From: Mucilaginibacter sp. | GTDB lineage: Bacteria; Bacteroidota; Bacteroidia; Sphingobacteriales; Sphingobacteriaceae | Direction of reading: 5' to 3' | Length of the DNA: 42,694 nt | Assembly: GCF_025362475.1 (NCBI RefSeq) | Contig: NZ_JANYGH010000044.1 | Location: 1 to 42,694, forward strand | In this document: piece after piece, positions 32,068-40,154 of the stretch | Layout: every line of letters begins with the position of its first letter | Numbering within the stretch: the first letter of the stretch is position 1 | Notes under the pieces: generated by a model | What the model was told of the DNA's origin: nothing | Seen by the model: only the letters and a program-made list of their open reading frames with translations | Database searches by the model: none | Made by a program: the position numbers and the translations under genes

Positions 32068-33381
32068 ATGGACTATAACGATACCATCCAATACCTTTAC
32101 ACCCAACTCCCCATGTTTACCCGGGACGGGGCTTCGGCATTTAAAGCTGATTTACATAATACCATTGAGCTTTGTAAACGTTTGGGCAATCCGCAGCATC
32201 GGTTTAAAAGTGTACATGTTGGCGGCACCAATGGTAAAGGTTCCACATCGCACATGCTGGCGGCTATTTTACAAACCGCGGGCTATAAAACGGGTTTATA
32301 TACATCGCCACATTTAAAAGATTTCAGAGAACGGATCCGCATAAACGGGCAGATGATCAGCGAGCAAACGGTGATTGATTTTGTTGCCGCCCACAAAAAT
32401 GATTTTGATGAAATAGCGCCCTCCTTTTTTGAAATGACCGTGGGCCTGGCTTTTGAAATCTTCGCTAATGAAAAAGTAGACCTTGCCGTTATTGAAGTCG
32501 GTCTTGGCGGCAGGTTGGATTCCACCAATATCATCACTCCCCTGTTATCAGTAATTACCAATATCGGCTGGGACCACATGAACCTTTTGGGCGATACGCT
32601 ACAACTCATCGCATCAGAAAAAGCCGGCATCATAAAGCCGGGTATCCCAGTAGTTATTGGCGAAAATCAGCTCGAAACAGCTCAGGTATTTATTGATAAA
32701 GCGGCAAAGGAAGTGACTGATATTTTGTTTGCATCTGATGTTTGGGAGGTTGAAAAATCAAACACCAAAAGTCAAGATTCAAAAAGCGACTTGCTTGAGT
32801 TAAATGTTATAAAAAACTCACCACTCACCACTCACCATTCACCACTCACCATTCATCTTGACCTTACCGGCTCTTATCAGCTTAAAAACGTAAAAACGGT
32901 TTTATCTGCTGTTGAAGAATTACGCTCGCAGGGATTCAATATCAGTGATGACCATATCCGTACAGCGCTATCCCAGGTAAAAACCTTAACCGGCTTGCAC
33001 GGTCGTTGGGAAACATTGAGCCAAAACCCACTTACCATTTGCGATACAGGGCATAACCCCGATGGCATTGAGGAAGTAATGAAAAACATTACTGCTGTTG
33101 ACTACCAGCACCTCCATTTTGTAATTGGTATGGTGAATGATAAGGATATTACCAAAGTATTAGCCATGTTGCCCAAAGATGCTACCTACTATTTCTGCAA
33201 ACCAGATATCCCACGGGGATTGGAAGCCGAAAGCTTAAAGCTTAAAGCCGAAAGCTTTAATTTGCGCGGTGAGGCTTACCCTTCGGTAAAGCAGGCATTG
33301 CAATCAGCGCAACACAATGCAGGTAAAAATGACCTGGTTTTTGTGGGGGGAAGTACTTTTGTGGTGGCAGAGGTTGTGTGA
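32068..33381 (+). CDS. folC: Folylpolyglutamate/dihydrofolate synthase
   Basis: A 437-residue Mur-ligase-like enzyme that adds glutamate to folates and makes dihydrofolate from dihydropteroate. The ATP loop is GGTNGKGST (52-60), followed by TSPHLKDFRERIRING, EVGLGGRLDSTN, NIGWDHMNLLG and, in the C-terminal domain, DTGHNPDGI. All key motifs are present, so it should be active. Residues about 230-264, between the central and C-terminal domains, hold an odd insert (NSPLTTHHSPLTIH) written by repetitive DNA resembling intergenic repeats. It is last in the TPR-to-TonB block, a common placement in this phylum. Confidence 0.93.
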   Translation: MDYNDTIQYLYTQLPMFTRDGASAFKADLHNTIELCKRLGNPQHRFKSVHVGGTNGKGSTSHMLAAILQTAGYKTGLYTSPHLKDFRERIRINGQMISEQTVIDFVAAHKNDFDEIAPSFFEMTVGLAFEIFANEKVDLAVIEVGLGGRLDSTNIITPLLSVITNIGWDHMNLLGDTLQLIASEKAGIIKPGIPVVIGENQLETAQVFIDKAAKEVTDILFASDVWEVEKSNTKSQDSKSDLLELNVIKNSPLTTHHSPLTIHLDLTGSYQLKNVKTVLSAVEELRSQGFNISDDHIRTALSQVKTLTGLHGRWETLSQNPLTICDTGHNPDGIEEVMKNITAVDYQHLHFVIGMVNDKDITKVLAMLPKDATYYFCKPDIPRGLEAESLKLKAESFNLRGEAYPSVKQALQSAQHNAGKNDLVFVGGSTFVVAEVV

Positions 33382-33414
33382 ATCAGGCTATCTGAACCGG
33401 ACCGCTAAATAGAT

Positions 33415-33625
33415 CGTCATTGCTGTGTACGAAGCAATCTCTAAGCTCTACAGAGGGGGCTATGCAACCCTTTTTGTCATCCTGAACGCAGTGAAGGATC
33501 TATTCTCCACCATGCTTCTTCGCCCTGTAAAGTCTGGGAATAGATCCTTCGTTCCTCAGGATGACAAATCTTTTTTAACGTCATTTCCCCTTCAGAGTCT
33601 CGAATTTTAAACCTCAGCAATGACG
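33415..33625. repeat. Nested inverted repeat (REP/MITE-like)
   Basis: The outer arms cgtcattgctg (33415-33425) and cagcaatgacg (33615-33625) are perfect inverts. Inside are tgtcatcctgaacg...gaaggatctattc (33475-33505) and gaatagatccttcgttcctcaggatgaca (33538-33566), given here as flanking words rather than in full. The words gtcatcctga and gaaggatct are widely dispersed bacterial repeats as I recall them. No real gene is contained; short frames crossing it are not coding. Confidence 0.75.
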
Positions 33626-33677
33626 CCTGGGAAACATTTCTTAAAAATTTCTCAAATCCTGTAAATTCTGATTCAGA

Positions 33678-34169
33678 CTACTCCACCTTCCTCCACACCA
33701 CCTCCCCCGTTACAGCACCTCCTGTAGTTGGCGCAGGCACAGTATACTTAAAAATATTACCAATAATGGTGAACGGTCGCTTTTGTTGTGTCCCTTCCCA
33801 GTTAGGGAATGAAGCATCTTGAATATTAAAGGTGATAGTTCCATTAGCTTCATCAATGGCATAAGTGCCAAAATGGGCATTACTGCCTTTTACTGCAACA
33901 CGGTTCTCCTCATCGGTGCCTTTACTTTTATCGTTGGCAGCAAACTTTTGTCGCCCCCGGCTAAAGATCTGTAATGCATAATGACCTTGCCCATCAAATA
34001 TCAATAAGCCTTGCGGGGCCTCTCCATATAAATGCACCCGGCCGCCATCGGCAAGAATATTATCTACAGCAACCAATGCATAAGTCCCGGTTAATTTGGT
34101 TTCCTTTTTTTGAGCCGATACCAGCAGGCTGCTCATTACACAAAATATGATTATTAGGTTGGTTTTCAT
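33678..34169 (-). CDS. Exported lipocalin-like protein
   Basis: A 163-residue protein with a signal peptide (1-19, ending LVSAQ). The mature part begins KLTGTYALVAVDNI and contains QGLLIFDGQGHYALQIFSRG and GTYAIDEANGTITF, which fit the Lipocalin_5-type fold. Function of this family is unknown; some members sit next to antibiotic or redox genes. It is divergent from an HxlR regulator with 118 bp between, suggesting it is that regulator's target. Confidence 0.82.
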   Translation of the reverse strand: MKTNLIIIFCVMSSLLVSAQKKETKLTGTYALVAVDNILADGGRVHLYGEAPQGLLIFDGQGHYALQIFSRGRQKFAANDKSKGTDEENRVAVKGSNAHFGTYAIDEANGTITFNIQDASFPNWEGTQQKRPFTIIGNIFKYTVPAPTTGGAVTGEVVWRKVE

Positions 34170-34173
34170 GTAT

Positions 34174-34187
34174 CAAAGTTATATTTG
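34174..34187. promoter_or_regulatory. Overlapping divergent -7 boxes
   Basis: On the minus strand TAACTTTG (34181-34174) lies 4 bases before the lipocalin ATG, with a TTG 20 bases upstream. On the plus strand TATATTTG (34180-34187) overlaps it and points toward the HxlR gene. Confidence 0.45.
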
Positions 34188-34263
34188 TGCTGTACCTTTA
34201 TCAAGTAGGCACAAAAAAGTAACCCGGTCACTTAAAAGTTACCAACCTGTAAATCAGCTATAT

Positions 34264-34271
34264 TATTTTTG
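34264..34271 (+). promoter_or_regulatory. -7 box before the HxlR gene
   Basis: TATTTTTG matches TAnnTTTG, 16 bases before the HxlR ATG. No clear -33 TTTG is present at the right distance. Confidence 0.35.
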
Positions 34272-34287
34272 ACTAACAGATAAAAAA

Positions 34288-34623
34288 ATGAAAAGACAGC
34301 TGCCCAAATGTGGAATAGACTACGCCTTTCAACGTATAGGCGGTAAATATAAAGGTCGCATTTTATGGCGATTACGCACCGGCATCCTGCGGTATGGCGA
34401 ATTGCGTAAAACCGTTACCGGCGTTACCCCAAAAATGCTTACCCAGGCATTAAGAGAACTGGAAGACGATGGCTTGCTCACCCGCAAAGTTTACGTAGAA
34501 GTGCCACCCAAAGTTGAATATGAGCTCACCGAAACCGGCAGAGAATTATTGCCCTTTTTATCCTTATTAAGAGATTGGGCCAAACAGCAAATGCTGGTTA
34601 ATAATGTGGAAGCTATGCCATAA
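34288..34623 (+). CDS. HxlR-family transcriptional regulator
   Basis: A 111-residue winged-helix regulator. The HxlR pattern is clear: Cys8 near the N-terminus (LPKCGIDYAFQRIGGKYKGR), then ILRYGELRKTVTGVTPKMLT, QALRELEDDGLLTRKVY and YELTETGRELLP. Cys8 is the residue that senses electrophiles or oxidants in related proteins (HypR, QorR), so redox control is plausible. The divergent lipocalin-like gene and the downstream aldo/keto reductase are the likely targets. Confidence 0.92.
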   Translation: MKRQLPKCGIDYAFQRIGGKYKGRILWRLRTGILRYGELRKTVTGVTPKMLTQALRELEDDGLLTRKVYVEVPPKVEYELTETGRELLPFLSLLRDWAKQQMLVNNVEAMP

Positions 34624-34717
34624 AACCAGCAATCATCACAAAATATTTACTTCGGTTATCTATATAAAATTCTATTTTTACGAACATTAAAAACCAAACT
34701 ATTCTTACCTTTTATAT

Positions 34718-35707
34718 ATGACATACGTTCCATCTGCAGATAGGTATCAAAAAATGCAATATCGCCGTTGTGGTAACAGCGGCATCAAATTACCGGCCAT
34801 TTCGCTGGGTTTATGGCACAATTTCGGGCATGTTGATGTTACCGAAAATTACCGTAAAATTTTGCACCTCGCTTTTGATAGCGGCATTACCCATTTCGAT
34901 CTGGCAAACAATTACGGTCCGCCTCCGGGCTCAGCCGAAGAAAATTTTGGTCGTATTTTAAAAGAAGATTTCCGCGGTTACCGTGATGAAATGATCATCA
35001 GCAGTAAAGCCGGCTACACCATGTGGGATGGCCCTTACGGCGATTGGGGTTCAAAAAAATACCTTGTTGCCAGTTTAGATCAAAGCTTAAAGCGTATGGA
35101 GCTGGATTATGTGGATATTTTTTATCACCACCGCCCGGATCCGGAAACACCGCTTGAAGAAACCATGGCAGCACTTGACCTCATCGTTCGCCAGGGAAAA
35201 GCCTTGTACGCTGGTATCTCCAACTACCCAGCCGAAACAGCTGCAAAAGCTATCAAAATATTAAAAGACTTAGGTACGCCATGCCTTATCCATCAGCCCA
35301 AATACTCTATGTTTGAGCGTTGGGTTGAAGGTGGTTTAATGGATGTATTGGGTAACGAAGGTGTTGGCTGTATCCCATTCTCGCCATTGGCACAGGGATT
35401 ACTAACCAACAAATACCTGCATGGTATCCCTGAAGATTCCAGAGCGGCAAAGGCAACCGGATTTTTACAGGTAAATCAAATAACCGAAGAAAGACTAAGC
35501 CAAATAAAACGCCTTAACGACCTTGCACTGCAACGCGGCCAAACACTTGCCCAAATGGCATTAGCCTGGTTGTTAAAAGATAACAGGGTTACATCGGTAC
35601 TGATTGGTGCAAGCCGCGCCGAGCAACTGGCCGATTCATTAAAGGCTTTGGACAACATTGTTTTTTCTGCTGATGAACTGGCGCAGATAGAGGCGATATT
35701 GGTTTAG
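34718..35707 (+). CDS. Aldo/keto reductase (YghZ-like)
   Basis: A 329-residue NADPH-dependent reductase of the AKR14/YghZ type (L-glyceraldehyde 3-phosphate and methylglyoxal reductase group). The tetrad is Asp61, Tyr66 (DLANNYGPPPGSAEENFG), Lys97 (SSKAGY) and a His in FYHHRPDPETP (137/138). GDWGSKKYLVASLDQSLKRM and SPLAQGLLTNKYL are typical of the subfamily. An aldehyde-detoxifying role fits the redox-type HxlR regulator 95 bp upstream. It is followed by a palindromic spacer. Confidence 0.92.
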   Translation: MTYVPSADRYQKMQYRRCGNSGIKLPAISLGLWHNFGHVDVTENYRKILHLAFDSGITHFDLANNYGPPPGSAEENFGRILKEDFRGYRDEMIISSKAGYTMWDGPYGDWGSKKYLVASLDQSLKRMELDYVDIFYHHRPDPETPLEETMAALDLIVRQGKALYAGISNYPAETAAKAIKILKDLGTPCLIHQPKYSMFERWVEGGLMDVLGNEGVGCIPFSPLAQGLLTNKYLHGIPEDSRAAKATGFLQVNQITEERLSQIKRLNDLALQRGQTLAQMALAWLLKDNRVTSVLIGASRAEQLADSLKALDNIVFSADELAQIEAILV

Positions 35708-35817
35708 GCCCCCCGGCCTCCTAAAGGGGAGCAGAAATGCAGTTGCGATACGATATTGAATTTATTAAATTTTAATTTTAAAAGTCTCCCCCTTTAGGGG
35801 GAGACTTAGAGGGGGCT
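35708..35817. repeat. Palindromic repeat spacer
   Basis: It contains the near-perfect hairpin gtctccccct-tt-agggggagac (35784-35805), followed by ttagagggggc, and a partial partner cctcctaaaggggagc at about 35717-35732. The reverse reads as a related word, so the whole spacer is an inverted pair. It could also act as a terminator for the reductase gene. Confidence 0.65.
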
Positions 35818-35824
35818 TCTATAT

Positions 35825-36802
35825 ATGGCTACTATCAATTGGGGCATCATTGGCTGCGGCGATGTAACCGAAAAAAAAAGCGGACCGGCATTTAAAAAAA
35901 TTGCGGATAGCGACCTTATCGCTGTGATGCGCCGTGATGCCGCCAAAGCGGCCGACTACGCCAGCAGGCACGGGGTGAGCAAATGGTATAATGACGCGGA
36001 TACAATGATGAGCGATGCGGATATAAATGCCATTTACATTGCCACTCCCCCATCATCGCACTTGGATTATGCTTTAAATGCTTTGCAAAAAGGCTTTAAT
36101 GTATATGTAGAAAAACCGGTTACCCGTAATGCCGCCGAGGCGCGTGCCATGGCGGAGGCAGTGAGGCAGGGCAACTCAAAACTAACGGTGGCTCATTACC
36201 GCCGGGCAGTACCCATGTTTTTGGCTGTAAAGAAGCTGTTGGATGAGCAAAAAATTGGCGATGTGCGTACCGTACAGATCAGGATGTGGCAAAGCCGCAA
36301 GCCTAAACTCATTGCCGATGTTGAAACCAACTGGCGGGTGCTTCCGGAGTTTTCTGGTGGTGGGTATTTTCATGACCTTGCCCCTCATCAGCTCGATTTG
36401 ATGTTGTTTTATTTTGGCGAGCCGGAGAAATATCATGGCTTCTCGCTCAATCAATCAGCCTCCACTCCGGCCGATGACCATGTTTGCGGAGAAATTTTAT
36501 TTAAAAACAAAGTAGTGGTCAACGGCTCCTGGTGTTTTAACGTTGCCGAAAATGTGGCCACCGATACCTGCGAAATCATCGGCACAAAAGGGAAGATCAC
36601 TTTCCCATTCTTTGGCAATTATATAAACTGGAAAACCGACACAGAGGATGAGACTATAACGTTTCAGCATCCGCAGCATATACAGCAGCCGATGATAGAA
36701 AAGATTGTGGCTTACTTTAAAAATGAAGGCCCCAACCCCTGCTCTATTGACGAGGCCGTTGTATTAATGGATATTTTGGATGCCTTTACAAAAACTAATT
36801 GA
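35825..36802 (+). CDS. Gfo/Idh/MocA-family oxidoreductase
   Basis: A 325-residue NAD(P)-dependent sugar or cyclitol dehydrogenase-like protein. The Rossmann motif is GIIGCGDV (7-14), followed by IYIATPPSSHLDYAL and the catalytic-lysine motif VEKPV (95-99). The C-terminal alpha/beta domain includes GGGYFHDLAPHQLDLM, whose His residues replace the usual active-site Asp-x-x-x-His pattern (D-x-x-x-H present as DLAPH). Cytoplasmic; substrate unknown. The next gene is 81 bp downstream on the same strand. Confidence 0.92.
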   Translation: MATINWGIIGCGDVTEKKSGPAFKKIADSDLIAVMRRDAAKAADYASRHGVSKWYNDADTMMSDADINAIYIATPPSSHLDYALNALQKGFNVYVEKPVTRNAAEARAMAEAVRQGNSKLTVAHYRRAVPMFLAVKKLLDEQKIGDVRTVQIRMWQSRKPKLIADVETNWRVLPEFSGGGYFHDLAPHQLDLMLFYFGEPEKYHGFSLNQSASTPADDHVCGEILFKNKVVVNGSWCFNVAENVATDTCEIIGTKGKITFPFFGNYINWKTDTEDETITFQHPQHIQQPMIEKIVAYFKNEGPNPCSIDEAVVLMDILDAFTKTN

Positions 36803-36883
36803 ACGGTTTTTCCTTATTAGTAAACATCCATGAAATTCTGCGTTTGGAATTTCATTGGTTTAATTAATCCCGTAAAAACAAAA

Positions 36884-37387
36884 ATGAAGACGACTTTAAT
36901 ACTTTTAGTAGCACTAACTGCTTTTAGCTTAACTACAAGGGCACAAAAATTTGATGTGCCCATGAACTATGTTCTACAAACCGATGCCGACTTTGCCATG
37001 TACGAACCACAGGTAATAACCACGGCCGATTGGCTGCAACAAACCGGCTGGAAAGACAAAAGAGATAAAAGACGGGTAGCCCGCTTGTTTATACTGGCCT
37101 GGGTGCAGGGAGCTCATAACGTTTCCATAACCATCAACAAAGCAGTTAATGATCTGTCAGATCAAAACCCCGAGCTGTTATTTACATACACCTCGCAATA
37201 TGCCAAATTTGCCATACAGCATAAAACCGACTTTGACAAAAACACAGCCAACCTGGTAGCATTAAGAGCCATGATAGCCAAATACAACATCGAAGAATCG
37301 CACAAAAAAGATGATGACGTAGAGAAGCTGATTGAAATTAATAAAGAAGGTAATTTAGCCAGCTGGATAACTACTGATTTTAAATAG
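36884..37387 (+). CDS. Exported hypothetical protein
   Basis: A 167-residue protein from the ATG at 36884, chosen because it gives a signal peptide (MKTTLILLVALTAFSLTTRA, cleavage after RAQ); the frame opens at 36830. The mature part is mainly helical, with TTADWLQQTGWKDKRDKRRV, an ILAWVQGAHNVSITINKAVN stretch and YTSQYAKFAIQHKTDF. There are no cysteines or repeats. No family is recognised. It is followed by a strong hairpin. Confidence 0.75.
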   Translation: MKTTLILLVALTAFSLTTRAQKFDVPMNYVLQTDADFAMYEPQVITTADWLQQTGWKDKRDKRRVARLFILAWVQGAHNVSITINKAVNDLSDQNPELLFTYTSQYAKFAIQHKTDFDKNTANLVALRAMIAKYNIEESHKKDDDVEKLIEINKEGNLASWITTDFK

Positions 37388-37402
37388 ATATTTTAAACAA
37401 AG

Positions 37403-37446
37403 CCATTGTATAGATGCAGGGAAATCGCGTCTATACAATGGTTTTT
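37403..37446 (+). terminator. Intrinsic terminator
   Basis: Arms ccattgtataga (37403-37414) and tctatacaatgg (37430-37441) are perfectly complementary and followed by TTTTT. It lies 16 bp after the stop of the exported hypothetical gene. The rest of 37447-37722 holds a short hairpin (37492-37518) and a TATTTTTG box (37649-37656). Confidence 0.85.
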
Positions 37447-37491
37447 CCCTTTTCCATAGCCAGAGAGTTCGAAATTCAAAAACGAACGTCG

Positions 37492-37518
37492 TGCCGTCCG
37501 TCGGCTGACGGATCGGCA
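37492..37518. repeat. Short GC-rich hairpin
   Basis: Arms tgccgtccgtc and gacggatcggca pair with a one-base bulge around ggct. Its GC content stands out from the spacer. It may be another REP-type element. Confidence 0.45.
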
Positions 37519-37722
37519 TCCCACAGGACATTCTCGCTTGCAATGTCTCAGCCTTGCCTGTTGCAGAATTATCCCGTATTACCCTTCCCGGGTTTGTGCA
37601 GATTTACAAAGCTCACTACAAAATAAAAGGATAAATTTTGTTGATCAATATTTTTGTATCTTCAAACATCTGATATGAATATTCGTTACCCATATCAAAA
37701 AACAGAATATAACCTCTACCAT

Positions 37723-38817
37723 ATGCCGGCAAAGAAACTTATAGCCCCTTTTTACGAACGTCTTGCACTTACTTTAATTGGTTTTTTAGCCCTCGGATAC
37801 CTCATCATTGTAGGTAAAGATATTCTTGATCCGCTCATCTTTGGGTTCATATTTGCTATTTTACTGTTGCCGGTTTCTAATTTTTTAGAGAAAAAACTAC
37901 GCTTGCCACGCAGTATGTCGTCCCTGGTATCCATACTTTTAATGGTAGCTTTGGTAGGTTCCATATTGTACCTCGTAGGCTCGCAGATCTCCAACTTAGC
38001 CAACGACTGGCCAATGCTTAAAAACCAGGTTATCCAATCGCTGCATGATCTGCAGGAGTGGATACAATCAGCTATCCACATAAATGCCAGCAGTCAACTA
38101 AAGTATGTTAACGATGCATCTAAAAAAATCATGGCATCGGGCACCGATGTGGTGGGTACAACCTTCGGGGCCATATCATCACTCATGATATTTTATGTAT
38201 TTATCCTCATATTTACCTTTTTCATATTGCTTTACAGACGCTTGCTGCTCCGTTTTATCATCTGGGTTTTCAGAGACGAAAACTCGCACGTGGTGATGGA
38301 TATTGTAGAGAACATTCAAAGCATCTTAAGGCAATACATACTGGGCTTACTGCTTGAAATGGCAATTGTGGCCAGCGTAGCTATTACCATTTTTTGGTGG
38401 ATAGGTATAAAATATGCCGTATTACTTGGCATTATTGTAGGTTTATTTAACATTATACCTTACATAGGTATTTTTACAGCCTTATTGCTTAGCGCTATTA
38501 TCACCTTTGCTACCGGTAATATTGGCAAAACCATTACGGTTATAGTGAGTGTAATATCTATCCATGCTGTTGATGCTAACTTTTTACTGCCAACAATTGT
38601 AGGTTCAAAAGTACGGCTTAACGCGCTCATCTCATTCATTGGCATTATAGTAGGCGAAATGGTCTGGGGACTTTCGGGCATGTTTCTTTCCATTCCGGTG
38701 ATCGCTATTTTTAAAATTATTTTTGACAGGATAGAAAGTCTTAAGCCATGGGGTTACCTGTTGGGCGGTGATAATGAGGACAACAAAGTGGCAGTCCCCA
38801 AAATCGAAGTCGAGTAA
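37723..38817 (+). CDS. AI-2E family transporter (PerM/TqsA type)
   Basis: An integral membrane protein of 364 residues from the ATG at 37723 (frame open from 37654, alternative ATG at 37675). There are about 8 helices with a large polar segment between the first pairs (about 85-140), the standard layout of this family. Motifs GIIVGLFNIIPYIGIF, a later SIHAVDANFLLPTIVGSKVR and NALISFIGIIVGEMVWGLSG are diagnostic. Family members export AI-2, act as Na+/H+ antiporters or have unknown cargo. A -7-like box at 37649-37656 fits either ATG. Confidence 0.9.
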   Translation: MPAKKLIAPFYERLALTLIGFLALGYLIIVGKDILDPLIFGFIFAILLLPVSNFLEKKLRLPRSMSSLVSILLMVALVGSILYLVGSQISNLANDWPMLKNQVIQSLHDLQEWIQSAIHINASSQLKYVNDASKKIMASGTDVVGTTFGAISSLMIFYVFILIFTFFILLYRRLLLRFIIWVFRDENSHVVMDIVENIQSILRQYILGLLLEMAIVASVAITIFWWIGIKYAVLLGIIVGLFNIIPYIGIFTALLLSAIITFATGNIGKTITVIVSVISIHAVDANFLLPTIVGSKVRLNALISFIGIIVGEMVWGLSGMFLSIPVIAIFKIIFDRIESLKPWGYLLGGDNEDNKVAVPKIEVE

Positions 38818-38904
38818 ATTACTTTTTTTTAAAAATTGAGGTGCTCATTTTAACTGTTTGCAATTTATTTTAAATTTGTATCATAAAGATACCCCTTTAA
38901 AATA

Positions 38905-39072
38905 ATGCAAATTGTTAGTAATAACCTGCGCCCGGTTTACAGGTGCAAAAAGTGTAAGCAAGCCCTTACTACCAGGCGTAAGCGTGGGCCCGTTTTTAAA
39001 ATTTTTCTGTTTTGGCTCCCTATAAAAAAATTCTTTTGCGAGCGATGCCTGGCCACCAGGTATCATTTTTGA
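38905..39072 (+). CDS. Small zinc-ribbon protein, copy 3
   Basis: A 55-residue protein from ATG 38905 to TGA 39072. CKKC and CERC are separated by 27 residues that include FKIFLFWLPIKKFF, and the end is TRYHF. Spacing and key residues match the proteins at 20008 and 20340. A TAAATTTG box (TAnnTTTG type) at 38871-38878, 26 bases before the ATG, supports expression. Position between a permease and a phosphodiesterase gives no functional clue. Confidence 0.8.
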   Translation: MQIVSNNLRPVYRCKKCKQALTTRRKRGPVFKIFLFWLPIKKFFCERCLATRYHF

Positions 39073-39140
39073 AACACTTATTTTATTTTGCTTAATTGAT
39101 GGGTATATCATTAATTTAGTGCTTTACCAATTGTTTTATA

Positions 39141-40127
39141 ATGGCAATTGAAAAACTACCGTTAATGAACCGTAAGCATACCTCACTAATTATTGCCATA
39201 TTTCTTTTACTGCCTTTTTTCACAATGGCGCAGGTCAAAAGTACTGCTGCCTTTAGGCTGGTGCCCCTGGGCGTTTGGGGTGGTATTGACGAAAGCAACC
39301 TATCGGCCTACATGCTGGCAGCCAATGGAACCAATAATTACATCTGTTTAGATGCCGGCACCCTGCACTACGGCATTAAAAAAGCCATTGAAAACAAGGC
39401 TTTCACCGCGCCGTCAGAAACCGTATTGAGGCAATACATCAAAGGATATTTTATATCGCACGCCCATCTCGATCACCTCGCCGGATTGATCATTAATTCG
39501 CCAGATGATAGCACCAAAAATATCTACGGCTTACAAAGCACGCTCGAAACCCTAAAAACGCATTATTTTACCTGGGCAAGCTGGGCCAACTTCGCCGATC
39601 AGGGCGAAACCCCGGCGTTAAAAAAATTCCATTACCACGTGCTTAACCCCGGTAACGAAACCACCATAGAGTATACTGATATGAAGGTGCAGGCATTCCC
39701 GCTTAGCCACTCAAACCTTACCAGCACCGCCTTTTTGGTACACACTAACAATGCCTATGTTTTATATCTGGGCGATACCGGTCCCGACGAAATAGAAAAA
39801 AGCCAAAACCTGCAAAACCTTTGGCAGGCCATTACTCCCCTTATTAAAAACAAACAGTTAAAAGCTATTTTAATAGAAGTATCTTTCCCTAATGAGCAGC
39901 CCGATAAAACACTGTTTGGTCACCTTACACCCAACTGGCTCATGGTGGAAATGAATAAGCTGGCCGCCTTAACCGGTAAAGAGGAATTAAAGGGATTAAA
40001 CATAGTTGTTACCCACCTAAAACCACCGGTTAAAAACATGACTAAAATAAAAGCACAGCTCAGGGTACAAAATAAATTGCAATTAAACCTAATTTATCCC
40101 GAACAAGGCAAACCTTTAACTTTTTAA
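39141..40127 (+). CDS. Exported class II 3',5'-cyclic-nucleotide phosphodiesterase
   Basis: A 328-residue protein of the class II (PDE1/CpdP) phosphodiesterase family, with a metallo-beta-lactamase-like fold. The metal motif is SHAHLDH (106-112), followed by later ligands in LSHSNLTS, LGDTGPDEIE and THLKPP. The early GVWGGIDESNLSAYMLA and ICLDAGTLHYGI are family-specific. A signal peptide ends at FFTMAQ; the ATG at 39165 is a possible alternative start. It would hydrolyse cAMP or cGMP outside the cytoplasm, for scavenging or signalling. Confidence 0.88.
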   Translation: MAIEKLPLMNRKHTSLIIAIFLLLPFFTMAQVKSTAAFRLVPLGVWGGIDESNLSAYMLAANGTNNYICLDAGTLHYGIKKAIENKAFTAPSETVLRQYIKGYFISHAHLDHLAGLIINSPDDSTKNIYGLQSTLETLKTHYFTWASWANFADQGETPALKKFHYHVLNPGNETTIEYTDMKVQAFPLSHSNLTSTAFLVHTNNAYVLYLGDTGPDEIEKSQNLQNLWQAITPLIKNKQLKAILIEVSFPNEQPDKTLFGHLTPNWLMVEMNKLAALTGKEELKGLNIVVTHLKPPVKNMTKIKAQLRVQNKLQLNLIYPEQGKPLTF

Positions 40128-40154
40128 CCATCAGCCAAAAACCAAACCAAATAC

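Noticed and set aside
33223..33262. Possible second repeat insertion in folC (gccgaaagcttaaagc words)
   Set aside because: The encoded residues (GLEAESLKLKAESFNLRGEA) fit the expected FolC C-terminal segment, so it is probably native sequence of simple composition.
33425..33610. A 61-codon plus-strand frame after folC
   Set aside because: It lies entirely within the nested inverted repeat and has no protein-like features.
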